A stretch of DNA of 64,000 bases from Virgibacillus_P tibetensis (GCF_036026595.1 NZ_JARZFX010000002.1:1-64000), one strand, 5' to 3'. Positions 41,881 to 51,723 are shown, counted from the stretch's first letter. The notes: a model not told the origin generated them from the letters alone. Program-made: numbers and translations.

Positions 41881-42771
41881 CTAATCATTTCTTGCTATCG
41901 CAGTATTTACTACTTGTTCAAAAACCTGCATTGCTTTCGTATGAAACTCCTGATTGTTTTTTATAATTGAAAATTTACGCTGCACAGGTGTGTCTTTTAC
42001 AAGCAGTTTACTTATTGTGTTCAATTTTAATTCCTTTTTTATCGTCAAATCTGACAACAGACTAATTCCAAGTCCCGCTTCAACAGCTTCTTTAATAATC
42101 TGTGTACTACCGAATGTCAGTACACGAAGTGGCTGAATAGAATGCTTTTGGAAAAAGTCTTCCACCATTTTTCGAGTACCGGAACCTTCTTCCCGTATAA
42201 TCCAGGTTTGCTTCTCCAGCTCCTTTGGTAAAACGATCGATTGCTTTATCAAGGATTGCCCTTCGCCAGCAATTATATACATATCATCTGTAGCAAAATG
42301 TTGTGTTAAAATACTTCGGTGGTTAAAGTCCCCTTCTACCAACCCAATATCTATTTGGTGATTTAATAACTTCTGTGCAATTTCTGTGGTATTGCCGATT
42401 GTCACATCGGGGACTATTTTTAAATAGCGCTTACGCAGCACACCCAGTAGGCCAGGGAGAAAATACTCCCCAATTGTATAGCTCGCCCCAATCTTTAATT
42501 CTCCACTTGGATCATTCTTTAAATCAGAAACCAAAATTTGCATACGCTCATAATTTCTAAGGATTTCCTTCGCATATTGATAGACAATCTGACCAGCTTT
42601 ATTCACTTGAACAGATTTATTATTCCTTTCCAGCAATTTTACTTCAAATTCCCTTTCCAATGCAGCGATATATTGACTCACTGCAGGCTGTGACATATGC
42701 AATGCTTCCGCCGCCCGCGAAAAATTTTTATAGTCTGCTACGGTTACAAAAACAACTAAATGCTGATCCAT
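41881..42771 (-). CDS. LysR-family regulator (CysL/YwfK-like)
   Basis: A 296-aa LTTR. The winged HTH at about 1-60 has FVTVADYKNFSRAAEALHMS and QPAVSQYIAALE. The effector domain covers about 88-290 and includes IREEGSGTRKMVEDFF. The start at 42771 is six bases after GGAGG. It is divergent from a YeiH-type transporter with a LysR-type dyad in between, so it likely controls that gene. The resemblance to CysL, the sulfite reductase activator, is by eye only. Confidence 0.85.
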   Translation of the reverse strand: MDQHLVVFVTVADYKNFSRAAEALHMSQPAVSQYIAALEREFEVKLLERNNKSVQVNKAGQIVYQYAKEILRNYERMQILVSDLKNDPSGELKIGASYTIGEYFLPGLLGVLRKRYLKIVPDVTIGNTTEIAQKLLNHQIDIGLVEGDFNHRSILTQHFATDDMYIIAGEGQSLIKQSIVLPKELEKQTWIIREEGSGTRKMVEDFFQKHSIQPLRVLTFGSTQIIKEAVEAGLGISLLSDLTIKKELKLNTISKLLVKDTPVQRKFSIIKNNQEFHTKAMQVFEQVVNTAIARND

Positions 42772-42791
42772 CATGCACCTCCTTTTCAATT

Positions 42792-42806
42792 ATAAGTATA
42801 ACTTAT
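42792..42806. promoter_or_regulatory. LysR-type operator
   Basis: ATAAG-TATAA-CTTAT, a perfect 15-bp dyad of the T-N11-A kind, 21 bases before the LysR gene and about 100 before yeiH. This placing is usual for an LTTR site that serves a divergent pair. Confidence 0.7.
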
Positions 42807-42906
42807 CATAAACATAATAATAATTTATTTTTCTTATAATAAAAAGACCTTTATACTTGTTACGTTACCAAACATTGGATTATGAGAAAGAGAGGATTTA
42901 TTCACT

Positions 42907-43920
42907 ATGCCAGCTAGTAAAAATATAGAATGGAAAAAAGTGATACTAGGAATTGGTTTTACTTTTTTATTTGCAATAGTAGGCTATCTGCTAGCTTATA
43001 TACCTGGAATTAATCGTGTTGGACCTCTTGCAGCTGCTATTATTCTTGCAATTATCTATAGACAAATTTTCGGTTACCCTGAATTTTTGCGAACAGGAAT
43101 TCAATTTTCATCTAAACATTTGTTGCGGTTAGCAATTATTTTATATGGCTTGAAGCTAAATATAAGCATTATCTTCGAAGATGGCCTTGGCCTCTTAGCA
43201 AAAGGTGCTGCAGCAATCCTATTTTCTGTTCTGCTAACTGTCTATCTGGCAAAAAAATTCAAAGCTAATCAGCAGCTTGCCCTTCTACTTGGAGTTGGTA
43301 CTGGGGTGTGCGGAGCAGCTGCAATTGCTGCTGTATCTCCAATTATAAAGGCGAAGGAGGAAGATACCGCCATTGGAGTTGGTATTATTGCCTTAGTTGG
43401 TACGGTCTTTTCTATTATTCATGCTATTTTACAACCATTTTTGCCACTAACGGATCTACAGTATGGAGTGTGGTCTGGGCTGAGTTTACATGAGCTTGCA
43501 CATGTAGCCTTAGCTGCCGAACCAGCAGGAGAGGATGCCTTGGCTATTGCTTTATTAGCGAAACTGGGACGAGTATTCCTGTTGGTGCCTCTGTGCTTTG
43601 TACTGATCTTTTGGATGAAATACCGGAAATCGACTGATGAGAATGGTCAGGCAAAAGTTACCTTCCCATGGTTCTTACTCGGATTTATCGGAATGAGTAT
43701 AATTGGCAGCTATGTATTGGGCAGTATAATCCCATTCTCTGAAGCTGCAATGGGTGCTACAGGCTATATTACGACCTTTATTCTTACTTCTGCAATGGTT
43801 GGTCTAGGATTGAATGTTAGTCTGAAGGATGTAAAAAATAAAGCATTGGCTCCGCTCCTAGCCATGGTAATCACTTCCATATTACTTTCTGTTCTCATGT
43901 ACTGGATTGTAATAATGTAG
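42907..43920 (+). CDS. YeiH/UPF0324 family membrane transporter (putative sulfate exporter)
   Basis: A 337-aa integral membrane protein with about ten TM segments. Family regions visible are RVGPLAAAIILAIIYRQ, LLGVGTGVCGAAAIAAVSPI (a conserved Gly/Ala-rich loop) and a last helix pair with SAMVGLGLNVSLKDVKNK. UPF0324/YeiH members are called putative sulfate exporters, based on genomic linkage rather than on transport data. Pairing with a CysL-like regulator fits sulfur or sulfonate metabolism. Confidence 0.9.
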   Translation: MPASKNIEWKKVILGIGFTFLFAIVGYLLAYIPGINRVGPLAAAIILAIIYRQIFGYPEFLRTGIQFSSKHLLRLAIILYGLKLNISIIFEDGLGLLAKGAAAILFSVLLTVYLAKKFKANQQLALLLGVGTGVCGAAAIAAVSPIIKAKEEDTAIGVGIIALVGTVFSIIHAILQPFLPLTDLQYGVWSGLSLHELAHVALAAEPAGEDALAIALLAKLGRVFLLVPLCFVLIFWMKYRKSTDENGQAKVTFPWFLLGFIGMSIIGSYVLGSIIPFSEAAMGATGYITTFILTSAMVGLGLNVSLKDVKNKALAPLLAMVITSILLSVLMYWIVIM

Positions 43921-43947
43921 TGGGAATCGGGCTCTACCTGGATCCAA

Positions 43948-43998
43948 ACAAAAACGAAGGATCAACTCGACTTTAAAAGGCTGTTCCTTCGTTTTTAA
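43948..43998. terminator. Bidirectional terminator between yeiH and HAD gene
   Basis: AAAAACGAAGGA/TCCTTCGTTTTT 12-bp stem with a 23-nt loop, between convergent genes. Confidence 0.88.
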
Positions 43999-44000
43999 AA

Positions 44001-44744
44001 TTAAAATACAAACTGTTCAATTGCTTTGGCAACACCATCATTATTATTCGTATCGGTAATATGGTCAGCTACATTTTTAATTGCTTCCTGAGCGTTCCCC
44101 ATCGCAACACCAACGCCTGCTTCCTGGATCATTTTAATATCATTCAAGCTATCACCGACAGCCATTACTTCATTCATGGTGATGCCAATTTCCTGACAGA
44201 CTTTCTTTAGTGCACTTGCTTTACTTACCCCTTCCGGATTGGCCTCAATATTTGTCGGTAATGAATTGGTAAGCTCCAGCCCTTTTATATAAGAAAGCTC
44301 TTCCACCATCTTATCAAGCTTTGCTTGGTCAAGAGAATCACAGCCGAATTTCAGCCATTTATGCTCATAAAAGTTATTCGGACGCTCACCGCGATATACC
44401 CCGTCTGTAGATATCATCCACATGTTAACGCCTATGCCTTCTCCTATGTTCCACATCTTTTCAACTTTCTCTGCACCAAGTAAATGCTGCTCTAATAGTT
44501 CTTTTTCTACAGTCCACACTTCACCGCCATTGGCAGTAACTAGATAGGAAGTGAGCTTTAACAGCTCCGCATACGGATAACAGGAATCAAGCCAGCGCCC
44601 CGTACTAAGCACCACATGTACATCGTTTTCGAGCGCCTTTGCAATTACCTCCTGTGTATGATTAGACACCTCATGATCATCATTCAATAATGTTCCATCC
44701 ATATCTAAGGCTATCAACTTAATTTCATGCATTTTATCAATCAT
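44001..44744 (-). CDS. Cof-type HAD hydrolase
   Basis: A 247-aa HAD phosphatase of the Cof (IIB cap) group. Motif I is LIALDMDGTLL, motif II VLSTGR, and motifs III/IV are a Lys-containing loop and VMAVGDSLNDIKMIQEAG. The family works on sugar phosphates or phosphorylated cofactors; the substrate cannot be told. The start at 44744 is nine bases after GGAGG. Confidence 0.92.
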   Translation of the reverse strand: MIDKMHEIKLIALDMDGTLLNDDHEVSNHTQEVIAKALENDVHVVLSTGRWLDSCYPYAELLKLTSYLVTANGGEVWTVEKELLEQHLLGAEKVEKMWNIGEGIGVNMWMISTDGVYRGERPNNFYEHKWLKFGCDSLDQAKLDKMVEELSYIKGLELTNSLPTNIEANPEGVSKASALKKVCQEIGITMNEVMAVGDSLNDIKMIQEAGVGVAMGNAQEAIKNVADHITDTNNNDGVAKAIEQFVF

Positions 44745-45055
44745 TAAACCGCACCTCCACTTAGTCATTATCAAGTTTGTTGCTCTATTTTCAGCTTGTT
44801 ATTATACACCCTAGTTGTTGCCTTCCTTTAATCCATTTTATCAGAGGCTGACCAAGAACGATAAGGAAACCATTGATCGCTCAGAATGTGCAGTACTGCT
44901 CCAGTGGGATAGCAATATCCTGTGTATGTAAAGCGATCGTTGATTGTAACTCACTATAGGCCAGCTAGGTATTAAGAATCGACTGCATAACTAGTTATTT
45001 TGAACAAGTAGTATACGTGTGATTTGTAAGCTGGGTACCATCCATTTCCTTTAGT
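44745..45055. other. Gene-free stretch between HAD and pcp genes
   Basis: About 310 bp upstream of the HAD gene and downstream of pcp. No convincing ORF, terminator or known repeat was seen. It presumably holds the HAD promoter. Confidence 0.4.
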
Positions 45056-45652
45056 TTATAGAGATTCAATCACAATTTTAATCGATTTAAGTAAATCATC
45101 CTGTGACCAGCTGGGCATACTTTTTTCAATTGCAAGTTCATGAGAGGCTGGTATATGAATGAATCCTGCCTGGCGATCCAAGTTGTTTTCTTTAAAATAA
45201 TGCAAAGCATGGTACATCACGTTATTACATAGATATGCACCAGCTGTATTCGATATTTTGGCCGGGAATTTGAATTCTTGTAAGTTTTTAACGATTTCAC
45301 TGATTGGCAGTGTGGAAAAATAACCATCCGGTCCGTCAGCAAATATTCTTTCTCCATAAGGTTTATAGCCACGATTATCTAGTGGACCGTCATTACAATT
45401 AATAGCAATTCGTTCTGGGGTTAGTAAGCTTCTACCAGCAGCTAAGCCAAGAGATATTACTGCATCAGGATCGTATTTTTTTATTAATTCGATAAGCTCC
45501 GGTCCAGACTTACTGAAATCTACAGATAAAATTTCACCCGTAATAGTATAATTATTTATTGTTTCACCATGTAGCGAATTTGCTATTTCGGTCGTTGGGT
45601 TAATTGGGTAATCTAAAAAAGTTTCAAAACCAGTTACTAATATTTTTTTCAA
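45056..45652 (-). CDS. pcp: Pyrrolidone-carboxylate peptidase
   Basis: A C15 cysteine peptidase that removes N-terminal pyroglutamate. The 198-aa product has VTGFETFLDYPINPT at the start, a catalytic Glu in TPERIAINC, the catalytic Cys in GAYLCNNVMYHAL and His in AGFIHIPAS. The start is TTG at 45652, eight bases after GAGG; the GTG three codons earlier is inside the SD. It is slightly shorter than average but complete. Confidence 0.94.
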   Translation of the reverse strand: MKKILVTGFETFLDYPINPTTEIANSLHGETINNYTITGEILSVDFSKSGPELIELIKKYDPDAVISLGLAAGRSLLTPERIAINCNDGPLDNRGYKPYGERIFADGPDGYFSTLPISEIVKNLQEFKFPAKISNTAGAYLCNNVMYHALHYFKENNLDRQAGFIHIPASHELAIEKSMPSWSQDDLLKSIKIVIESL

Positions 45653-45696
45653 TACAAGCACCTCATTATCAAATGTAATTTCTAAAGACGGCTAAT

Positions 45697-45882
45697 TTAT
45701 ATAAAACTGTTCCATTTCAATAGCACATTTTGTGCTTCTTCTATTGAAATGGGGCAAAACCTGATCTTACCATTTGGTACAAGATGGGTAACTTTAGGTA
45801 TATCACTGGAAATCACAGTACCATTATGCAGATAAGCTGCTGACGTCTGACGGTCTGCCATTGAGATTATTGTAAATTCCAC
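45697..45882 (-). CDS. Small hypothetical protein upstream of pcp
   Basis: A 61-aa ORF with GTG at 45882, six bases after AAGGA. The product mixes short beta-like and helical parts (TSAAYLHNGTVIS, PISIEEAQNVLLKW) with no TM. I recognise no family. It is 44 bases upstream of pcp on the same strand and may be co-transcribed. Confidence 0.5.
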   Translation of the reverse strand: MEFTIISMADRQTSAAYLHNGTVISSDIPKVTHLVPNGKIRFCPISIEEAQNVLLKWNSFI

Positions 45883-45989
45883 AATCAATCCTTCTGAAAA
45901 ACCTATTATTAGAATGATAGCACATTTTCAGTTGCTACATCTATAATCCTATCCCCGAGGTACTCTTGGAGAATATTAAATACCCTTTA

Positions 45990-46038
45990 TGAAAACGTAT
46001 TCTATTTACTTGCTGAATTTTCCATAGATTATTATAAT
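45990..46038 (+). promoter_or_regulatory. Promoter of the SLC13 carrier with an upstream cre-like site
   Basis: TTGCTG (46010-46015), 17 bases, TATAAT (46033-46038) is a good SigA promoter. Just upstream, 45990-46003 reads TGAAAACGTATTCT, a cre-like match with two mismatches. Catabolite control is only a possibility. Confidence 0.6.
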
Positions 46039-46071
46039 TAATTTTAATCTAAGAATTGGAGGAGATACTAT

Positions 46072-47715
46072 ATGATTTCAGCAACGTGGAACTGGCTGTG
46101 GGATAAGCATGACCAGGTCAAGGATTTATTCACATTTTTTGTGAGGCCAAATTCTTCAAAGATGGTAACAGATCAAGAAACCAGTCGGTCACAAACAAGC
46201 AATGGGGATGATAATGGCGGCAACAATAGAAGCTATAAGCCTGCCCAGCTTACTGGACTGATTTTAGGTCCTTTCTTATTTTTGCTGACACTTCTATTTT
46301 TCTCACCTGAAGGGTTATCCAATGAGGGTCTGGCAATTCTGGCAAGTACGATTTGGATTGCCGTTTGGTGGATGACCGAAGCAATTCCAATTCCAGCAAC
46401 TTCTTTATTACCGATTATTCTTTTTCCTTTAACTGGCGGTTTGGAAATCGGTTCTACCACCTCAGCATATGGAAGCGATACTATTTTTTTATTTATGGGG
46501 GGATTCATGATTGCATTAGCTATGGAAAGGTGGAATTTGCATAAGCGGATTGCATTGACTATTATATCTGTTATTGGTACGAATACAGATCGAATTATCC
46601 TCGGCTTTATGGTTGCAACAGGGTTTTTATCCATGTGGATATCCAATACAGCAACCGCTATGATGATGGTTCCAATTGGATTAGCAATTATTTATCAAAT
46701 ATCGGACGCACTAAAAGATGATCCAAGCATAGATACATCAAAAGAAAACTTTGGCTTTGGTAAAGCACTGATGTTGAGTATTGCATATTCCGCTTCTATT
46801 GGGGGCATTGCAACACTAATTGGTACACCACCTAATACATTGCTAGCTGGCGCGATTAAAGAAACATATGGTATTGAACTGTCCTTTGCAAACTGGATGT
46901 TATTCGGAGTCCCACTTGCCTGGATTTTTATTTTCATTGCGTGGTTTTATCTTGTACGGATTGCTTATCCACAAAAGCTGAAGCAATTACCAGGTGGACA
47001 GGCTGTTATAAGAGAAGAAAAGAAAAAGCTGGGTGTTGCTTCTTTTGAAGAAAAAGCAGTTTTTATTGTATTCATACTGGCAGCTTTTGCATGGATTACT
47101 CGTACATTTGTGTTAAATGAGATAAATGAAAACATTAATGATGCGATTATCGCAATGACGGCTGCACTTATTTTATTCATTATTCCAACAAAAAATCGCA
47201 AGGGACATTTATTAAACTGGGAGACAGCTGTTAAATTACCTTGGGGTATTCTACTCCTCTTTGGTGGTGGTCTTGCGATTGCTGCAGGATTCACTTCCTC
47301 TGGTCTTTCTGAATGGGTTGGCGGTCAATTAACAGCATTACAAGGTGTAAACATTTTTATTGTACTCCTGGTTGTAGCTACATTGGTCATTTTCTTAACG
47401 GAAATCACGTCAAATACAGCTACCGCCTCGATGATGTTCCCTATAATGGCATCTCTTTCAGTAGCCTTAGGTGTTCATCCATATAGTGTGATGGTGATTG
47501 CCGCTGTTGCTGCTTCCTCTGCGTTTATGCTGCCTGTGGCGACACCTCCGAATGCTGTTGTGTTTGGATCTGGCTACTTGCGGATACCAGATATGGCCAA
47601 AGCAGGTTTTACACTAAATATCATTGCAATTCTCTTAGTCTCTCTGGCTGTTTACTTTTTACTTCCACTGGTCTGGGGAATAAATTTATCGGACGTTCCT
47701 GCTTTTACTGAATAG
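46072..47715 (+). CDS. SLC13/DASS family Na+-coupled carboxylate transporter
   Basis: A 547-aa carrier with a soluble N-terminus (about 1-60) and about eleven TM segments. The two DASS Ser-Asn-Thr substrate/Na+ motifs are present: ISNTATAMMMVP (about 190) and TSNTATASMMFP (about 445). It imports dicarboxylates such as succinate, malate or fumarate, or sulfate in some members. SD GGAGGAG precedes the ATG. The N-terminal extension is longer than in SdcS of S. aureus. Confidence 0.93.
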   Translation: MISATWNWLWDKHDQVKDLFTFFVRPNSSKMVTDQETSRSQTSNGDDNGGNNRSYKPAQLTGLILGPFLFLLTLLFFSPEGLSNEGLAILASTIWIAVWWMTEAIPIPATSLLPIILFPLTGGLEIGSTTSAYGSDTIFLFMGGFMIALAMERWNLHKRIALTIISVIGTNTDRIILGFMVATGFLSMWISNTATAMMMVPIGLAIIYQISDALKDDPSIDTSKENFGFGKALMLSIAYSASIGGIATLIGTPPNTLLAGAIKETYGIELSFANWMLFGVPLAWIFIFIAWFYLVRIAYPQKLKQLPGGQAVIREEKKKLGVASFEEKAVFIVFILAAFAWITRTFVLNEINENINDAIIAMTAALILFIIPTKNRKGHLLNWETAVKLPWGILLLFGGGLAIAAGFTSSGLSEWVGGQLTALQGVNIFIVLLVVATLVIFLTEITSNTATASMMFPIMASLSVALGVHPYSVMVIAAVAASSAFMLPVATPPNAVVFGSGYLRIPDMAKAGFTLNIIAILLVSLAVYFLLPLVWGINLSDVPAFTE

Positions 47716-47724
47716 ATTGATAGA

Positions 47725-47763
47725 AAAGGGAAAACAAGCGCTCCAGCTAGTTTTCCCTTTTTA
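47725..47763 (+). terminator. Terminator of the SLC13 carrier gene
   Basis: AAAGGGAAAAC/GTTTTCCCTTT stem with a loop of about 14, then TTAT; starts about ten bases after the stop. Confidence 0.88.
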
Positions 47764-47787
47764 TAATTGCTGTTTTTTGACACATAA

Positions 47788-48385
47788 TCTATAAAAGACG
47801 AAGTAACTGCAATGTTGATTTTCGCTCCGGGCAGTCGCTTTCACCACTCCGGGTACAAGTGCAACATCTGCTCAGCTTCATTTCATTCGCTTTGCAGTGT
47901 TTTCTTTGCCACAGCACGGCTTCAGCCTCGGGCTAACAGGATGTTAGTCATGAAGGCGTTGCGACAGGACGTCGCGTTTTTAGCCTTCCATCCCCACAAA
48001 CCACCGCTGTGGGGTCTTCAGACACGTGCTGTTCTGAGCAGGAGTCGACTGCCCTCCGCTCCAATCAACAATCACAAAAAGCGAGAATTTATGAATTAAA
48101 GTAATAGATAAATATATAACAGAGCACAACACTAGCGGAGGAAAAACACGAAGACTCCTCGAAAATGTAAAACGCATTTTCTTGGTGCGATGTATCGCTG
48201 CCGCAGCTTTCCTTGTCCTGCGGGAGGAAAGGCATAGGTGAGCCTCCTTGTGCTGTCGCACTGCTGAGTCTCACCAGCCGCCCGCGGAAAGCGAAGTGTG
48301 TTTTCCGCAGTGGAATGAGAAAGCCACACTCAATAACAGCAGAATTCAAATTTTCATTACGTCGTCTTTTATATAAACTATGATA
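47788..48385. repeat. Mosaic interspersed repeat, copy 2
   Basis: About 600 bp of GC-richer non-coding DNA. The left end CATAATCTATAAAAGACGAA is an imperfect inverted copy of the right end (CGTCTTTTATATAAACTATG). Next come module B (47840-47915, inverted relative to copy 1 at about 12450-12530) and module A (47910-48060, same orientation as 12270-12420). A third module (about 48130-48340) has its own dyad (GCGGAGG-AAAAACAC against GTGTGTTTTCCGC). All ORFs through it are shadows. No transposase is present. Confidence 0.85.
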
Positions 48386-48424
48386 ATTAATAGCAGCAAT
48401 CACTTACAAAAAGAGCCTTAATAA

Positions 48425-48604
48425 TTATGATTTTTTTCTGCTGAAATCCTTAAAAGGAAAGTTTACTATAATTATAAGTATTCCTACGATTAAAAGAACA
48501 TAATGAATGAAAGACGTATTGTCCTCAAAAATAAAATAGGCTCCAATTGCTGTTAAAATCCAGCCTAGCGCCTCGGTAAACATCCGTTTTACCCTACTTT
48601 TCAT
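48425..48604 (-). CDS. Small membrane protein coupled to MFS gene
   Basis: A 59-aa product with two hydrophobic segments (ALGWILTAIGAYFIF and YVLLIVGILIIIVNFPF) and a basic tail. The ATG at 48604 lies four bases after the stop of the MFS gene; the SD-like GGTGA overlaps that stop, so translation is probably coupled. I recognise no family. It could be an accessory subunit or just a linked gene. Confidence 0.65.
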   Translation of the reverse strand: MKSRVKRMFTEALGWILTAIGAYFIFEDNTSFIHYVLLIVGILIIIVNFPFKDFSRKKS

Positions 48605-48608
48605 ACCA

Positions 48609-49823
48609 TCACCAACTTCTGTCTTTTTTTCTCCCAGAGTACCGAAAAGCTATTTTCACAACAAGTATATAAGCGATTGGTATTATCCCAATTAAACCAA
48701 TAAGCCCGATCCAACCTGCATATTCCCATAATGGCCCCAGGGAAGAACTTCCAAGTGCAACTCCGATATAATAGGCAACGAGATATAAACTCGCCGCACT
48801 GCCTTTATGATGAGTAGCCTGTACACTCACGGAAGTTGCAGTCAGAGAATGCGCTGTAAAAAAACCTAAGCAGGTGACACATAACCCAATTATTACTAAA
48901 ATCAGTGATGAGCTTAGCGTCATAAAAATACCAGCTGTTAAAACAAGAATGCCAGCCAGCCGTATTTTCCTCATTCCGTAGACCCCTGCAAGCCAGCCTG
49001 CTACCGGAGCCCCAACTACCCCTAATCCATAAGCAAAAAATGTGTAGGATATGGTATGGAGTGATAAGAAAAAGGGTTTTTCCTGTAAATAAAATGGCAA
49101 ATATGTCCACAATCCACTGAATGAAAATTGTAAAACAATTCCAAGACCGAACACGATGCGTAATGCAGGATTTTTTAAATGAAAGATAAAGCCTTCCATA
49201 TCCTTTAAAAATGGAAGATTATCAGCTTGAAAAAAGCGTGATTTCGGGAGCATGACAGATACTGCAATTAAAATCAGTACCCCTACAATTGCCAGGGTAT
49301 AAAACGCTATTTGCCAGGAGTAATGATCCGTTATATAACCAGTAATAACTCGTCCTGCCATTCCACCAAGAGCATTACTTGATATATAAAGTGCTGTTGC
49401 AACTCCAATACTTCTGCGGTCTATCTCTTCACTTATATATGCCAGAGATGCTGCCGGCAGCCCCGCAAGCGCAAAACCTTGAATGAAACGCAGTACGATT
49501 AGAATAAAAAATGAATCCATTAACGGAATTAATAGAAACGGGATAATAGAACCAATTAATGACAGTTTAATAAACAGCGTACGACCCATACGATCAGATA
49601 GAAAGCCAAGTATAATTAAACCTGCAATCAGCCCTACAATAGTCAGCGACAATGCTAGACTCGACTCAGAAGCAGAAACACCAAATTCAGTAACAAATAC
49701 TGGCAGTAACGGTTGTACCGAATACATGCAAGCGAAAATAAAAAAAGATGCCAATGCTAAACTTATTGTAATCTTCCAGAAATAGAAATCCCGTATACCA
49801 TATGTTTGAGATTGATGTTGCAT
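48609..49823 (-). CDS. MFS transporter (YnfM/arabinose-efflux-like)
   Basis: A 404-aa major facilitator with 12 TM segments. The motif A loop between TM2 and TM3 is GFLSDRMGRT and the matching central loop is GWLAGVYGMRK. The start YSVQPLLPVFVTEFGVS resembles the B. subtilis YybF/E. coli YnfM group of putative efflux carriers. The substrate is unknown. SD GGAGTG precedes the ATG. Confidence 0.9.
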   Translation of the reverse strand: MQHQSQTYGIRDFYFWKITISLALASFFIFACMYSVQPLLPVFVTEFGVSASESSLALSLTIVGLIAGLIILGFLSDRMGRTLFIKLSLIGSIIPFLLIPLMDSFFILIVLRFIQGFALAGLPAASLAYISEEIDRRSIGVATALYISSNALGGMAGRVITGYITDHYSWQIAFYTLAIVGVLILIAVSVMLPKSRFFQADNLPFLKDMEGFIFHLKNPALRIVFGLGIVLQFSFSGLWTYLPFYLQEKPFFLSLHTISYTFFAYGLGVVGAPVAGWLAGVYGMRKIRLAGILVLTAGIFMTLSSSLILVIIGLCVTCLGFFTAHSLTATSVSVQATHHKGSAASLYLVAYYIGVALGSSSLGPLWEYAGWIGLIGLIGIIPIAYILVVKIAFRYSGRKKDRSW

Positions 49824-49882
49824 AAAGTCACTCCATCACTACTTGCTAACTAAAGTATAAGTAATTTTCAATGCAATAACAA

Positions 49883-51091
49883 TTAATCGAGCACATACCT
49901 GTCTCTTCCAGCGCTCATACCAAACAGCGTAACCAAAATTGCAACGCCCATCATTGTTAAAAGCGGTACTGTCCAGATATGCGTCAAATCGTATAAATAA
50001 CCAATAAATATAGGGCCGGTGGCAGCTAAAATATAACCAAGCGACTGTGCCATTCCAGACAGTTCACCTGCTTGTCTTGCATTTCTTGCTCGCAGTCCTA
50101 AGAAGGTCAACGCGAGAGCGAATGTTCCACTTAACGTAATCCCTATTAATATCGTACTAAAAACCATTACAGTAAAGGATTTACCTAAAAGTAATCCTGC
50201 ATAACCGCTTATAGAAAGAAAACCCAACACGAGTACTAATGCCCGTTGAGATTTATACTTTCCAGCAATCATAGGGACAAGAAAACTGGCCGGCAATCCA
50301 ATAAACTGCATAAAGGACAGCATCCAACCGGCCGTAGCCATACTAACACCATAATCATGCAAAATCTCCGGCAACCATGAGATTGTTACATAAAATAGAA
50401 AGGATTGTAACCCCATAAATGCTGCAACCTGCCAAGCAAGCCGGGAGCTCCACATGCGATTATCATTCGGTGCTATATATTTCACTTCTGTACCGCGATC
50501 TGCCTTTTCTCTTTTAACAAGATAAATCCAAATACCAATACCTATTACTGCTGGAAAAGCCCATATAAGCAATGCGACCTGCCACCCCAGCCCAGCTTCG
50601 TTGGCCACAGGGATACTCAACCCGGAAGCAGTCGCTGCAAATATTCCCATTGCAGTGGAATAGACACTTGTCATAAGGGCTACTTTGGCTGGAAACTTCT
50701 CTTTTATAACGCCAGGTAATAGTACATTACAAATAGCAATTCCCAGACCAATGAACAACGTCCCTGCAAAGAGCAGAACCATTAATGAAATGGAACGGAC
50801 AGTAATACCAATAAATAGAAGAATTAATCCAATAAGCATAATTCGTTCATTTGTAAACCTGTTTCCAAGCTTCGGAACAAGCGGTGACATAATTGCAAAT
50901 GCTACTAATGGAAGGCTGGTTAAAATGCCAACACTCCAATTGGATAGCCCTATATCATCACGAATGATACCAATAAGCGGGCCTACAGAAGTAATAGCAG
51001 GCCTTAAATTAAACGCAACAAAAATTATACCTGCAATTAATAAAAAACGGTATATTTTATTTGATTGTTCACTCGTACTCCCTATACCCAC
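49883..51091 (-). CDS. MFS transporter of the CynX/NimT group
   Basis: A 402-aa, 12-TM MFS protein. The N-terminal FVAFNLRPAITSVGPLIGII is the hallmark of the CynX/NimT/YycB family (cyanate or nitroimidazole transport in E. coli). The start GTG at 51091 is eight bases after GGAAGGTGG; the longer reading to 51181 adds an unlikely 30 residues. It is next to another MFS gene on the same strand, 59 bases apart. Confidence 0.9.
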   Translation of the reverse strand: MGIGSTSEQSNKIYRFLLIAGIIFVAFNLRPAITSVGPLIGIIRDDIGLSNWSVGILTSLPLVAFAIMSPLVPKLGNRFTNERIMLIGLILLFIGITVRSISLMVLLFAGTLFIGLGIAICNVLLPGVIKEKFPAKVALMTSVYSTAMGIFAATASGLSIPVANEAGLGWQVALLIWAFPAVIGIGIWIYLVKREKADRGTEVKYIAPNDNRMWSSRLAWQVAAFMGLQSFLFYVTISWLPEILHDYGVSMATAGWMLSFMQFIGLPASFLVPMIAGKYKSQRALVLVLGFLSISGYAGLLLGKSFTVMVFSTILIGITLSGTFALALTFLGLRARNARQAGELSGMAQSLGYILAATGPIFIGYLYDLTHIWTVPLLTMMGVAILVTLFGMSAGRDRYVLD

Positions 51092-51181
51092 AATTGATAC
51101 CACCTTCCCTGAAATCCTAATTCTAAATATAGCATAGTCCTTATCGTATAGGAAAAATTTTAACAGCAAGTGGGGTGGCAA

Positions 51182-51723
51182 GGCTTTCCGTGAAATTCTT
51201 GAAATCTCCTCTTCCTTTACATCAAATAATTGTTAGCCTACCGACAATAGAAAAGGGTAATAAATTCCTCACATAATTAGATTGCTTGGAAAAGTGATAG
51301 CTTCGAAACAACACAGGCAACAAAAGAAAAAGCTGTAACATAAAACATAACTACAAAAAAGGGAAGAAAAAACGCTCTTCAACGCCAAATTCTCTCCCCT
51401 TTTTTATCATTAATTATTATAGTTGGAATGCTATTTTTTATACGAGTACTCAGTTCAGTGATGAACAGCATCAGGAAGTGATAAAGTGTCCGTGTCTATT
51501 GTGGAGCAAAGCCCCTCCAAGGAGCAACTGAATCAATGAGCTTCTGATTTAAAGAACTATACAACAGCAATGCAAAAAAATGTCTGTAATTTAAAGTGGA
51601 GAACAAATCGGAGAAATTACATTAATATTACTATTTTGAGGGACTCCTTATTGAACAGAACGTCCCTCACTCTAATTTCACTGTGAGTTATTGCCCAGGA
51701 AATATGCACCGTTAATTCAGTTA
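51182..51723. other. Gene-free stretch between CynX-like and hypothetical genes
   Basis: About 540 bp of AT-rich DNA. An imperfect dyad near 51355-51410 (AAAAAAGGGAAGA against TCTCCCCTTTTTT) may be a weak terminator. No ORF with an SD and no shared repeat was found. Confidence 0.4.

Noticed and set aside
47812..48403. Several overlapping ORFs on both strands in the 47.8-48.4 kb repeat
   Set aside because: The frames overlap on opposite strands within a palindromic repeat and show no protein family pattern.
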